Positions 1 to 8,178 of a stretch of 54,754 nucleotides of DNA are shown here, piece by piece. Position numbers and translations under genes: made by a program. Under the pieces are notes generated by a model, which saw only the letters and a program-made list of their open reading frames with translations, was not told the DNA's origin and made no database searches. Positions within the stretch are counted from its first letter, which is position 1. Every line of letters begins with the position of its first letter. This DNA comes from Bacillota bacterium. Lineage in GTDB: Bacteria; Bacillota; Clostridia; Acetivibrionales; DSM-1351. Location: assembly GCA_023443515.1 (NCBI GenBank), contig JAEZUC010000059.1:1-54754 (forward strand), written 5' to 3'.

Positions 1-2
1 AA

Positions 3-956
3 CAGATAGAGACTATAGTATCAAGTCTGTCAAAGGAACGTGTAACGGTGCTGTTGTCAGCAACAATGCCTAAAGACATAGAGACTCTATGCAACAAATA
101 CATGAAAGAGCCTATACGTGTTGAAATCGAGGAGCAAAATTCAACGGCAGAAAGGGTTCATCAGGAGAGATATGATGTAGAGAGAGTAAATAAGATAAAC
201 CTCTTAAGAGATATATCAATAGTAGAAAACCCTGATAGCTGTATAATTTTTTGTAATACAAAGCATATGGTGGATGAGGTATATAATAAACTTTCTCTAC
301 TTAAGTATTCTTGTGAGAAGCTTCATGGCGGAATGGAGCAGCGTGACAGATTGCGGGTAATGGACAACTTCAAGCGAGGCTATTTCAGATATCTGATAGC
401 TACAGATGTTGCAGCCAGAGGGATAGATATAGACAACATTTCACTTGTAATTAATTATGATATCCCACAAGATGGTGAAACTTATGTGCACAGGATAGGG
501 AGAACCGGACGTATAGGCAGGGACGGCAAAGCTATTACTTTTATAACAAAAGATGAAAGTAAGTATCTGGATGCTATAAATCAATATATTGGCAAAGAAA
601 TTGCATTGAAAGAAATACCGGATAAGGATACTGTGAATGATTTAAAGCAGGAATTTTCAGAAAAAATAGTTTCTGCCCCTGAAATTAAAGAAGCAAAAGG
701 TGTGCAGCTTAACAAAGAAATTATGAAGTTACATATCAATGCAGGAAAGAAAACAAAGATGAGGCCGGTAGACATCGTAGGTACACTTTGCAATTTAAAA
801 GGTATGACAGCTGCAGATATAGGTATCATCAATATACTTGATGTATCAACTTTTGTAGAAATACTAAACAACAAAGGTGATCTTGTATTTAAGGAGCTCC
901 AGAAAACTCCTATAAAAGGAAGGCTTCGCAAGGTAAGCAAAGTAGAGGAAAGATAA
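3..956 (+). CDS. DEAD-box ATP-dependent RNA helicase, C-terminal part (5' end outside window)
   Basis: The reading frame is open from the first complete codon at position 3, so this is the C-terminal part of a longer gene. The sequence shows helicase motif III (LLSATMP), the second RecA-like domain with motif V (ATDVAARGIDI) and motif VI (HRIGRTGRIGRDG). A C-terminal domain of about 75 residues follows (LHINAGKKTKMRPVDIVGTL) and resembles the DbpA/CsdA-type RNA-binding domain. Enzymes of this type unwind short RNA duplexes during ribosome assembly or cold adaptation. The next gene begins 29 bp downstream on the same strand and is also an RNA-binding protein, so the two may be co-transcribed. 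The family call is firm; the exact paralogue (cshA- or dbpA-like) is not resolved. Confidence 0.93.
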   Translation, partial: QIETIVSSLSKERVTVLLSATMPKDIETLCNKYMKEPIRVEIEEQNSTAERVHQERYDVERVNKINLLRDISIVENPDSCIIFCNTKHMVDEVYNKLSLLKYSCEKLHGGMEQRDRLRVMDNFKRGYFRYLIATDVAARGIDIDNISLVINYDIPQDGETYVHRIGRTGRIGRDGKAITFITKDESKYLDAINQYIGKEIALKEIPDKDTVNDLKQEFSEKIVSAPEIKEAKGVQLNKEIMKLHINAGKKTKMRPVDIVGTLCNLKGMTAADIGIINILDVSTFVEILNNKGDLVFKELQKTPIKGRLRKVSKVEER

Positions 957-985
957 ATAAACAATTAACTTAAAGAAGGTATAGG

Positions 986-1825
986 ATGATAGAATTAGGA
1001 AAAATTCAGAAGTTGCATGTAATCAGAAAGACCAGTATAGGGGTTTATCTAAACTCGCAAAAAGACAAAAGCGAGAATGATATTTTATTGCCTAAAAGCC
1101 AAGTACCTCAGAATGTTGAAATAGGCCAGGAGATTGAGGTTTTTGTTTATAAAGATTCAGAAGACAGAATAATATCTACAGTAAAAAAACCAAAGCTTAC
1201 AATTGGGGAACTTGCAACTTTACAAGTTGTAGAGATTACAAATATCGGTGCTTTTTTAGATTGGGGTTTGGAGAAAGACTTATTTTTACCTTACAGAGAA
1301 CAGGTAGGTAAGGTTACAAAAGGTGAAAAATATTTGGTTGGTCTTTATGTAGACGGCAGTAACAGATTGTGTGCGACTATGAACATATATAATATGCTCA
1401 GTGACGCGTCACCATACAAAGAAAAAGACATGGTTTACGGAACCATATACAGTATGAGTAAATCCATGGGAGCTTTTGTAGCCGTGGATAATAAATTTCA
1501 AGGACTAATACCCAGCAAAGAGTTTTACGGAGATTACAAAGAAGGCGACCGCATTCAGGTAAGAGTAAAAAAGGTAAGACAGGATGGAAAGTTGGAATTG
1601 AGCTTGAGGAAAGAGGCTTATAATGAAATAGAGGGCGACGCCCAAAAAATCATGGATAAGTTGGAAGAAGGTAATGGAATTCTTCTACTCAATGATAAAA
1701 GTACTCCGGATAGTATCAAAAATGAAATGAATATGAGTAAAGCTGCCTTTAAAAGAGCAGTGGGGAGACTTTTAAAAGAAGGAGCTATTGAAATTACAGA
1801 CGAAGGTATAAGGAGAAGGTGGTAA
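986..1825 (+). CDS. cvfB: S1-domain RNA-binding protein, CvfB/YitL family
   Basis: A 279-residue protein of the usual family length. Tandem S1-like OB folds lie at about residues 1-65, 68-130 and 140-210 (IGELATLQVVEITNIGAFLDWG; VYGTIYSMSKSMGAFVAV). A C-terminal winged helix follows (MNMSKAAFKRAVGRLLKEGAI, about 240-279). CvfB proteins bind RNA in the cytoplasm and affect virulence gene expression in staphylococci; the molecular role here is unknown. The ATG at 986 has a GAAGG-type ribosome site 6-10 bp upstream. The gene ends at a strong hairpin shared with the convergent transporter gene. Confidence 0.88.
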   Translation: MIELGKIQKLHVIRKTSIGVYLNSQKDKSENDILLPKSQVPQNVEIGQEIEVFVYKDSEDRIISTVKKPKLTIGELATLQVVEITNIGAFLDWGLEKDLFLPYREQVGKVTKGEKYLVGLYVDGSNRLCATMNIYNMLSDASPYKEKDMVYGTIYSMSKSMGAFVAVDNKFQGLIPSKEFYGDYKEGDRIQVRVKKVRQDGKLELSLRKEAYNEIEGDAQKIMDKLEEGNGILLLNDKSTPDSIKNEMNMSKAAFKRAVGRLLKEGAIEITDEGIRRRW

Positions 1826-1855
1826 AAAAGAGAAGACCTAAATCTTCTCTTTTTT
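1825..1855. terminator. Bidirectional intrinsic terminator
   Basis: The arms AAAAAGAGAAGA (1825-1836) and TCTTCTCTTTTTT (1843-1855) form a 12-bp hairpin with a 6-nt loop. It has an A run on one side and a T run on the other, so it can end both cvfB and the convergent satP. Confidence 0.85.
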
Positions 1856-1881
1856 GCTATATTAATATCCAAAACATATAA

Positions 1882-2496
1882 TTACTTCCTCAGTATTCCA
1901 AAAGGTTTTCCGGTTGGCAAAATAACCTTTCCCAGATGACCGTTAAATACAGCTGCTGCTGAGCCGTAGAAGGATAATAAAGCAATAGCTAATTCAGACC
2001 ACGCTGCAAGATTATGTGTAAATTCTTCTGCTATTCCAAAGGTACTCAGTGACAGACCAATAAACAGGAAATCTATCAAAAGCAAGATAAAGAATAGTAC
2101 TTTATTTGTTTCAGTTGCAAGTATTGTCATAAAGAGCGTAAATATCAAATAGCCTACAAAAGCAACCCCCAGTTGTTTGCCATCTACATCAGATGCCAGT
2201 TTTTCACCAAAAAAGCCAAGTTTAACAAGCCAGGAAAAAGCAACTCCAAACCAAAATAAAGCATATCCTCCAAAAGCAGTAGTTCCAAAGACGTTATTGC
2301 GTTTTGCATCTCCGATGCAGGCGAACAACTGTGCAAAGCCTCCTAAAAACAGAGCCCAGGGTATAACCAGTGACAAGCCATCAGTCCATCCCAGTTTTTG
2401 TGACGAGGCAACAAGTGTTACCATAGCCAGTCCAAAAAGACCGAGAGCAGACGGGTCTGCAAAAATTGTTTTAACTTCCTGCGGTTTCTGATCCAT
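1882..2496 (-). CDS. satP: Acetate uptake transporter, GPR1/FUN34/YaaH (SatP) family
   Basis: A 204-residue integral membrane protein with six predicted hydrophobic helices. It carries the family signature near the N-terminus (DPSALGLFGLAMVTLVAS, an NPAPLGL-like motif). Members move acetate or succinate across the cell membrane. The ATG at 2496 is preceded by GGAGGAATTTATTC, a strong ribosome site; an upstream in-frame extension runs into the tRNA fragment and is not used. A possible promoter lies between the gene and the element's left junction, so integration probably did not silence it. The family call is strong; substrate is inferred. Confidence 0.87.
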   Translation of the reverse strand: MDQKPQEVKTIFADPSALGLFGLAMVTLVASSQKLGWTDGLSLVIPWALFLGGFAQLFACIGDAKRNNVFGTTAFGGYALFWFGVAFSWLVKLGFFGEKLASDVDGKQLGVAFVGYLIFTLFMTILATETNKVLFFILLLIDFLFIGLSLSTFGIAEEFTHNLAAWSELAIALLSFYGSAAAVFNGHLGKVILPTGKPFGILRK

Positions 2497-2515
2497 GAAT
2501 AAATTCCTCCGAATA

Positions 2516-2543
2516 ATATTATGTAGTTTGTAATTCTGGGCAA
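2516..2543 (-). promoter_or_regulatory. Possible promoter of satP
   Basis: On the minus strand TTGCCC (2543-2538) and TAATAT (2521-2516) are separated by 16 bp, 20 bp before the satP start. It lies between the tRNA terminator and the gene, so it is chromosomal and outside the repeat. Confidence 0.4.
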
Positions 2544-2574
2544 AAGAAAAACTCCATTTAAAAAATGAAGTTTT
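2541..2574 (-). terminator. Original chromosomal terminator of the tRNA-Leu gene
   Basis: Arms AAAACTCCATT (2548-2558) and AATGAAGTTTT (2564-2574) pair with one mismatch. Read on the minus strand they are followed by a T-rich tail. It sits just 3' of the tRNA fragment, where the terminator stood before the element entered. Confidence 0.65.
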
Positions 2575-2629
2575 CTTTTTGGTGCGGACGGTGGGACTTG
2601 AACCCACACGGTCTCCCATACGCCCCTCA
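2569..2629. repeat. attL: left copy of the 61-bp integration repeat
   Basis: These 61 bases are identical to 41240-41300. They include the 3' 50 nt of tRNA-Leu plus 11 bp beyond its CCA end. Identity stops at 2630 (T here, A at 41301) and before 2569. This is the signature of site-specific integration into a tRNA gene. Confidence 0.95.
2580..2629 (-). pseudogene. 3' fragment of tRNA-Leu left by integration
   Basis: The fragment contains the acceptor 3' strand with CCA, the T arm, the variable region and the 3' side of the anticodon stem. The D arm and 5' half are absent; the sequence diverges into element DNA at 2630. It cannot fold into a tRNA. The complete copy is at 41251-41333. Confidence 0.93.
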
Positions 2630-2845
2630 TGGGGGCGTTACTTTATGGTAAGGTTCATCCCTACCAAAGCTTCAATTTTTATATTATAAAAAATTTAGGA
2701 TTATTCTATGCTCAAATAATAAGATAAAGAAATTGGGGAATTAAATAAAATTTACCATATAAATAATACTAAATGCCAAAAATAGGATGATTATGTTATA
2801 ATAGGTTATATAAAAAATGTCATATATAATGATGAGGTGGATAAA

Positions 2846-4033
2846 ATGTATATGCCATATGACGGGAAAAGATTTTGCGCCTTTATCGATGAAACTGGTA
2901 ATTTTGGATATAAATTTGAAGAAAATGGTTGCAGTAGCCATTTTATTGTTTCTGCGGTAATTGTTGAGTTTTGCAAAGTAGATTCTTTAAGAAACGAAGT
3001 TGATAAAATAAGATGTAAGTATTTTGGGAATGGCGAAATGAAATCATCTAGGATATCTCGGGATCATTCAAAGCGGTTCAAAATAATTCAAGACCTAATT
3101 CAGCTGGATTTTCAAATCTTATCAATTATAATTGATAAAAGAAAAATATACCCAGATAGTGGACTTACATATAAAAAAACGTACTATAAATATTTAAATA
3201 ATCTTCTATATAAACAAATAAAACTCTTTTACCCTTATATTGAAGTATTCTCTGATAACCATGGATCAGATACCTATATGCTTGAATTTCAAAATTACGT
3301 AAATAGTCAAGAAAAGTATAATTTGCTTGATGAGTTCAGTTTTCAATTTGTTGATAGTAAGAGTGAGTCATTAATTCAAGTTGCTGACATTATAGCCGGA
3401 ACACTTTCATTTGGATACGAACAGAGTAAACTATGTAACGAATATAAAGGTTATTATAACCTGTTAAAGAGTAAAATTAAGTCAATTGATATCTGGCCAA
3501 TATTATATGAAAACTACTTAAAAAATTTAAACTTAATTGATAAATCTGACTATGATGATAAAATTGCTACACACTGTATCAGACTTGCAGTTAAATATAT
3601 TAAAGAACATGATAAAACAAACGAATCAGAGGAAAAGCATAGAGTCAGGATACTTAATTATTTATTGAATGAAATTTATTCATTTAATTCAAAAAGATAT
3701 ATATCTGCAAATGAGCTAATCAAATATCTTAATGAAAATATGGGAACAAACTATAATGGTCAAACATTTAAGACAAACATTATAGCCAGGTTAAGGGATG
3801 AGGATGTTATAATTTCAAGTAGTCCTACGGGATATAAAATCCCAATTTCCGAAAGGGAACTTTACTCATATGCGAATAAAACTCTGGGTGTTATAATGCC
3901 CATGCTTGGCAGATTGAATAAATGTAGAGAAAGGATATTATCTCTGACAGATAATAATCTTGACATTTTAGAGGCTAAAGAATATAACAAAATTAAGAAA
4001 TATTTTGATGAGGTATATAAGGCTAATAATTAA
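2846..4033 (+). CDS. DUF3800 domain protein with C-terminal winged-helix-like region
   Basis: First gene inside the element, 395 residues. The N-terminal 220 residues show the DUF3800 pattern: an early FIDETGNFG (D15, E16), a DNHG segment in the middle and a late QVADIIAGTL. DUF3800 has an RNase H-like fold with acidic residues and is common on mobile elements and in defence islands; its role is not established. The C-terminal 150 residues (SANELIKYLNENMG...DVIISSSPTGYKI) look like a winged helix that could bind DNA. The ATG at 2846 follows GAGGTGG by 5 bp and is preferred over an in-frame GTG at 2837 lying inside that ribosome site. The next gene starts 28 bp downstream. Confidence 0.8.
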   Translation: MYMPYDGKRFCAFIDETGNFGYKFEENGCSSHFIVSAVIVEFCKVDSLRNEVDKIRCKYFGNGEMKSSRISRDHSKRFKIIQDLIQLDFQILSIIIDKRKIYPDSGLTYKKTYYKYLNNLLYKQIKLFYPYIEVFSDNHGSDTYMLEFQNYVNSQEKYNLLDEFSFQFVDSKSESLIQVADIIAGTLSFGYEQSKLCNEYKGYYNLLKSKIKSIDIWPILYENYLKNLNLIDKSDYDDKIATHCIRLAVKYIKEHDKTNESEEKHRVRILNYLLNEIYSFNSKRYISANELIKYLNENMGTNYNGQTFKTNIIARLRDEDVIISSSPTGYKIPISERELYSYANKTLGVIMPMLGRLNKCRERILSLTDNNLDILEAKEYNKIKKYFDEVYKANN

Positions 4034-4060
4034 TGAGTCTAGAAAGTAGGAGAGAATTGG

Positions 4061-5287
4061 ATGGAGCAAAGGATTTATCAACGAGACAAACTTTATGAAG
4101 AAGTTTGGGCAGAACCGATGATAAAAGTAGCAGGACGTTATGGAGTATCAGATGTAGCATTGAAGAAAACATGTAAAAAACTAGATGTTCCCGTTCCCGG
4201 ACGTGGATATTGGGCAAAAATTAAAGCTGGACAAAAAATTAAGAAGACCCCTCTGGGAAAACATAAAGGCAATGACAAAATTGTTGTTATGGCTCCAACT
4301 CCTGATAAAAGTGAGATGAAAATTATGAAAACAGACTTATTATCGTTTATGCCTGAAGAACAAAGGGATGCAATTCTTTCATACTGTAAAACTCTAATTA
4401 TTCCAACAACCTTAGAAAAACCTCACTCAATGATTCGAGCAACGCTTCAGTATAAGCGATCAAGAAAAGATAGTACTCGTCCACCAATAAATCAAGTATT
4501 GAATTTTAAGAACTCGGAAGGTACTCAGGAAAGGGTATTCTTATTTGTTGATACATTATTTAAAGCACTAGAAAGGTTTGGTTATGTTATCGAAAATAGA
4601 ACGCCAAAAAGAGAGCGATATTATAAATATCAACCAAGAGTGGGTGATATTGTAACCTTTATTAAAAAGGATGAAGATGCAGTTCCTATCCAGATAAAAG
4701 AAAGAATGAGGCAAATTCCTCATGTACCAACAGAACAAGAGATTAAAGATAACCGCCGCTATCCAGATTTATACCCACTTAAGGATACTGAACTGGCTTA
4801 CTCTGGAGAACTTATTTTTTCAATTGATTGTTACTTTATTGGAAGGAAAAACTGGAATGACTCCGAAAAATTTAAGATAGAAAACAAAATAGCAGAAATC
4901 ATTATACATATTATGCAAGCAATTCAGGAAACAAAAGAATTACGAATTCAAAAGGAAATTGAAGATAGAAAAAGTGAAGAAGAACAAAAAAGGCTTGAAC
5001 AGCTAAGGGAAAAGCAATATGAAGAGTTCTTAAGCATAAGGCAATTACTTAATGATTCTGAAAATTATCAAGCTGCGCAAAAGATATATCAATACATTGA
5101 AGCTATTAAATCTGAGTTTGACATAGAAGATGAACAAGTCGGTAATTACATAAAATGGGTAAAAGACAAAGCTGATTGGATCAATCCTATTATCCGAAAA
5201 AAGGATGATTTGATGGATGAGCTAGATACTAATATCAAAGATTTTATTTTAAATGAAGATAAATTTAAACGAAGACGGTATTGGTAG
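4061..5287 (+). CDS. Uncharacterised 408-residue protein with N-terminal helix-turn-helix and C-terminal coiled coil
   Basis: The first 60 residues contain a compact HTH-like motif (MIKVAGRYGVSDVALKKTCK) followed by VPVPGRGYWAKIKAGQKIKK. I recognise this N-terminal arrangement from uncharacterised proteins on bacterial mobile elements but know no function. The middle (120-280) is mixed alpha/beta without a motif I can name. Residues 295-345 are rich in E, K, Q and R and probably form a coiled coil. TAGGAGAG lies 7 bp before the ATG. Its closeness to the DUF3800 gene (28 bp) suggests a two-gene operon and perhaps a joint role as cargo or defence. Confidence 0.6.
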   Translation: MEQRIYQRDKLYEEVWAEPMIKVAGRYGVSDVALKKTCKKLDVPVPGRGYWAKIKAGQKIKKTPLGKHKGNDKIVVMAPTPDKSEMKIMKTDLLSFMPEEQRDAILSYCKTLIIPTTLEKPHSMIRATLQYKRSRKDSTRPPINQVLNFKNSEGTQERVFLFVDTLFKALERFGYVIENRTPKRERYYKYQPRVGDIVTFIKKDEDAVPIQIKERMRQIPHVPTEQEIKDNRRYPDLYPLKDTELAYSGELIFSIDCYFIGRKNWNDSEKFKIENKIAEIIIHIMQAIQETKELRIQKEIEDRKSEEEQKRLEQLREKQYEEFLSIRQLLNDSENYQAAQKIYQYIEAIKSEFDIEDEQVGNYIKWVKDKADWINPIIRKKDDLMDELDTNIKDFILNEDKFKRRRYW

Positions 5288-5408
5288 AACGTTAATTCTT
5301 TCAAAACTAAAAGGGGATAAGCCAATAGAAGTATAGAAAAAATACATATATCAATAGATTTTGTATTTAGTAACGCAACGTAAGTTATGTTGCTAAAGGG
5401 ATAAAAAT

Positions 5409-6047
5409 ATGACAAAAATTACTTTGGAAGTAGCGCAAAAAATAAAAATATTGTTCGATAGTAAAATTTTTATAATTGACGATGGTAGAATTTACAAAAG
5501 AGTAACTGATGTTTTCTATATCAGATATTGTGGAAAAGATTATGAATTCAAAACGGCCAATGTTTTAAAATACTTAAATGGAGAATATGTTTCGTTTGTA
5601 CGTATGAAAACTGCTGAAGTCTATGAATTTATAAAATCAAAAATGTATACAAAAGAAATATTATTATTTAACAATTACATATATAAGTATTACGGAAGCA
5701 AACATGAAAGAGGATATATATTTTTTAATATAACGATAGATGGAAAATTATATAGAAGCTTTGCACATAGAATTATTTATTTTCTTAATACAGGTATTTG
5801 GGATAATACATACATTATACACCATAAAGATAGTAATAAATCTAATAACAACTTTAAAAATCTTGAGCTAACTACTCAATTTGAAAACATTCTTTATTCA
5901 ATTAAGTCTGAGGAACTACCTATTATTGACGAAGATACTCCAAGATTATTAAAGGAAAAATATTCATTAAATGAAGAACAATACAAACAAGTTTATAGTG
6001 CTGTAAATAATGTATTAGAAAAATATAAAACTAAAAATATTTTTTAG
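5409..6047 (+). CDS. HNH homing-type endonuclease
   Basis: A 212-residue protein. The C-terminal half holds an HNH_3-type fold: HRIIYFLNTG, then the metal-binding core HHKDSNKSNNNFKNLELTT with H138, H139 and D141 and the closing asparagines. The N-terminal 100 residues are lysine- and tyrosine-rich and unassigned, possibly a DNA-recognition part. Such nucleases nick or cut DNA and spread as free-standing homing genes in phages. No interrupted host gene or intron is visible around it. AAAGGGA precedes the ATG. An intrinsic terminator follows about 70 bp downstream. Confidence 0.75.
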   Translation: MTKITLEVAQKIKILFDSKIFIIDDGRIYKRVTDVFYIRYCGKDYEFKTANVLKYLNGEYVSFVRMKTAEVYEFIKSKMYTKEILLFNNYIYKYYGSKHERGYIFFNITIDGKLYRSFAHRIIYFLNTGIWDNTYIIHHKDSNKSNNNFKNLELTTQFENILYSIKSEELPIIDEDTPRLLKEKYSLNEEQYKQVYSAVNNVLEKYKTKNIF

Positions 6048-6115
6048 GAGATTCAAGTGCAGTATTAAAAAAATATTTACATGGTATTCAAAATGGCTAT
6101 TTTGAGTAATTGAAT

Positions 6116-6162
6116 AAAAAGCGGCTGATTTGGAATAACAAATTCTGAGTCAGCCACTTTTT
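6116..6162 (+). terminator. Intrinsic terminator after the HNH gene
   Basis: AAAAAGCGGCTGA (6116-6128) pairs with TCAGCCACTTTTTT (6150-6162) with one non-Watson-Crick pair. A run of T forms the 3' side. Confidence 0.75.
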
Positions 6163-6188
6163 TACTATTGTAGATTGTCATACATAGA

Positions 6189-6224
6189 TTATACAAATGC
6201 TTATACAAATGTTTATACAAATGT
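6189..6224. repeat. Three tandem 12-bp repeats, possible operator
   Basis: Three adjacent copies of TTATACAAATG(C/T) occupy 6189-6200, 6201-6212 and 6213-6224; the last two are identical. They lie about 50 bp before the start of a HARE-HTH-like gene, so they could be its own binding sites. They also overlap the likely promoter region. Confidence 0.7.
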
Positions 6225-6272
6225 ATTTCCAAATAAAGAACAATGTGATATATTTTGCTTGAGGTGAAGAAT

Positions 6273-6680
6273 ATGGAAATTAACATTAATAGCTTGATAC
6301 CCATTGAAAAAGCGATGAACGATGCCGAAGAAGTGTTTAAGACTGTCGATAATATAGGCAAAGTTGTTATTCTTAAAGACAATAGACCAGCATATATCCT
6401 TTTGAAGTACGCGGAAAATGCCGAAGTATCGGTTAACGGATCTGCTACGAAGGTTACCTACACATTGCAGGAAGCTATGAGGATTGTGTTGTCCGAAGCA
6501 GAAAATAAAACGCTTCACGCCTCTGAACTTGCCGATATTATTTTCGATAGAAAGCTTTATGTGAAGAAAAACGGTGAAAAGGCAAAAGCAAATCAGATGC
6601 GGGCACGATGCGGTCATTATCCGAATTTTTTTGAGGCACTGCCAGGTAACTATATAAGGTTAAAAAAAACCTCAGTGTAG
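6273..6680 (+). CDS. Small HARE-HTH-like DNA-binding protein with Phd-like N-terminus
   Basis: 135 residues. The N-terminal 50 (IPIEKAMNDAEEVFKTVDN, then VVILKDNRPAYILL) resemble the Phd/YefM antitoxin DNA-binding fold. The C-terminal 70 (TLQEAMRIVLSEAENKTLHA, then FFEALPGNYIRL) match the winged-helix HARE-HTH pattern that is often fused to restriction enzymes and chromatin proteins. The ATG at 6273 follows GAGGTG by 6 bp; an in-frame TTG at 6255 is less likely. It lies upstream of a nuclease gene and could regulate it. No classic toxin partner is adjacent. The family call is from pattern only. Confidence 0.6.
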   Translation: MEININSLIPIEKAMNDAEEVFKTVDNIGKVVILKDNRPAYILLKYAENAEVSVNGSATKVTYTLQEAMRIVLSEAENKTLHASELADIIFDRKLYVKKNGEKAKANQMRARCGHYPNFFEALPGNYIRLKKTSV

Positions 6681-6792
6681 GATAATATACATAATTTAAA
6701 CTTTATATCTATACATATGATATACTAGCATAAAAGCCATTAATCTGAGTCAACCTTTAGTTTTCTTAAGAATTGAGGAGATAGGAGTTCAT

Positions 6793-7821
6793 ATGTCTAC
6801 GATACATTATTTTCCACGCTACTCTCAAAAAGAAAATATGGTAACCAATAATACGCTACTTCTTTTCAGCAGGCTTTATAATAATAGCCCTGAGAAATTC
6901 AGAAGATTCATTAATGTTTTGCTTGAAGACAGTGGGATTGAACTGAATACAACCGTCAGTTTTAAACAACAGGAAAAAGGAAAGTGCAGCATTCCTGACG
7001 GAATAATTGAGCAGGAAAGCTTTAAAATAATATTGGAAACAAAGCTTTATGGACAGGAAAGTATAAAGCAGATAGTAAAGCACTGGAATTCCTTTAATAA
7101 TGAGGACAAGCAGATTTTTTTATGGATAAACAAGGAACCTATTTCAAAAAGTTATTATTCAGAAATAATTGAGAAGCTTAACGTTTATAACGATAAAAAT
7201 GGTACTAATGTTGGTCTTGCTACCACCACTTTTAAGGATATCTGTAGATGCTTCAATGAAATAATTGAAGAGTATGATATTGAAATGAAGGACTTAATAA
7301 ATGACTATGAAGCTTTCTGCTATGAATCTGAGCTTATAGATAATGCTGACACGAAAATAAGGGTTGTTCTTACAGGGCAAACACTGGAACAGAACTTAAA
7401 GTATAACATTTACTATAATCCAAGTGACAGGGGCTATCAGAACACCAAGTACCTAGGTTTATATAAAGATAAAACAGTTAAAGCCATTGGAGAATTGTCT
7501 TGTATCGCTGATGTTCAGTATGATATTCAAAGCAAAGAGTTAAAAGTTATTGATGTTCTTGTAGGCTCTCTTACAGATGAACAAAAGGATATAATTAAAA
7601 AAGTGACCATAGAAGCTAAAGAAAAGTATGGGTATTCACTTGATGACGGGCGAAGGTTCTTTTTTGTAAAGGAGTATATCAAAACTGAATTTATTAAGCA
7701 GTCAAAAGGTGGTTTGATGAATACGAGATATATTTACCTGGAAGAAATTGAAGGGTATACAAACGACATGTCTGTTGTAGAAATTGCGAGTCTATTAAAA
7801 GGCAAAGACTGGGATGTATAA
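6793..7821 (+). CDS. PD-(D/E)XK family nuclease, uncharacterised
   Basis: 342 residues. A PD-(D/E)XK core is visible near the N-terminus: PDG with D69, then a beta strand ending ILETK with E82 and K84, followed by a helix beginning GQESIKQIVKHW. The remaining 200 residues carry no motif I recognise and may give substrate choice. Similar proteins occur in defence islands and phages and cut DNA. The start is clear: GAGGAGATAGGAG before the ATG. It converges with the SymE-like gene on the other strand and precedes the type I R-M operon, so it is likely part of the element's defence cargo. Confidence 0.65.
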   Translation: MSTIHYFPRYSQKENMVTNNTLLLFSRLYNNSPEKFRRFINVLLEDSGIELNTTVSFKQQEKGKCSIPDGIIEQESFKIILETKLYGQESIKQIVKHWNSFNNEDKQIFLWINKEPISKSYYSEIIEKLNVYNDKNGTNVGLATTTFKDICRCFNEIIEEYDIEMKDLINDYEAFCYESELIDNADTKIRVVLTGQTLEQNLKYNIYYNPSDRGYQNTKYLGLYKDKTVKAIGELSCIADVQYDIQSKELKVIDVLVGSLTDEQKDIIKKVTIEAKEKYGYSLDDGRRFFFVKEYIKTEFIKQSKGGLMNTRYIYLEEIEGYTNDMSVVEIASLLKGKDWDV

Positions 7822-7854
7822 GATAAACTGTGAGAATATCAATAGATGGTCTCT

Positions 7855-8052
7855 TTATTCTTTATTTAGATTATCCTTCACATCTCTTATCACCAACTCT
7901 TCCGGCTTTTCTTGAATCTCTATCTTATCACCTATTCTAAATCCGACATCTCCGAGCCATTTGCCCTGGAGTCTGATAAAAGGAGTTTCTTTGTAGTTAA
8001 TTTGAATATATGAAACTGTTAAAATGTAATTGTTCAAACGTTTGTATTGCAC
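7855..8052 (-). CDS. SymE-like toxin
   Basis: 65 residues. The C-terminal half has the SymE signature FIRLQGKWLGDVGFRIGDKI followed by a basic/acidic beta region. SymE folds like an AbrB-type protein. In E. coli it is an SOS-induced toxin located beside the hsd type I R-M genes and repressed by the antisense RNA SymR. Here too it is next to hsdMSR, in the opposite direction. The start is uncertain: GTG at 8052 has only a weak ribosome site and there is no internal ATG. No antisense RNA could be recognised. Weak translation would fit a toxin. Confidence 0.62.
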   Translation of the reverse strand: MQYKRLNNYILTVSYIQINYKETPFIRLQGKWLGDVGFRIGDKIEIQEKPEELVIRDVKDNLNKE

Positions 8053-8178
8053 TTAAGATATAAATAAAATGTAAAAAAACAAAACTTATACCATAATTTG
8101 TCGATTATTTGTGTTATAATAATAATGCAAATAAGGGTTTTTTTCCCATTTGATAATAACAAAAGAGGGATACCTAAT

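Noticed and set aside
581..964. Long minus-strand frames inside the helicase and many other genes
   Set aside because: They lie antisense to genes with clear motifs, lack ribosome sites and have no recognisable protein features. All such frames were left out.
2580..2629. A second tRNA-Leu gene at the left end
   Set aside because: Only the 3' 50 nt are present; there is no D arm or 5' acceptor strand. It is the att remnant, not a gene.
5409..6047. HNH gene as part of a group I intron or intein
   Set aside because: No split host gene flanks it and no intron core was seen; it appears free-standing.
6189..6224. Tandem 12-bp repeats as a CRISPR array
   Set aside because: They have no spacers and are too short; no cas gene is present anywhere in the window.
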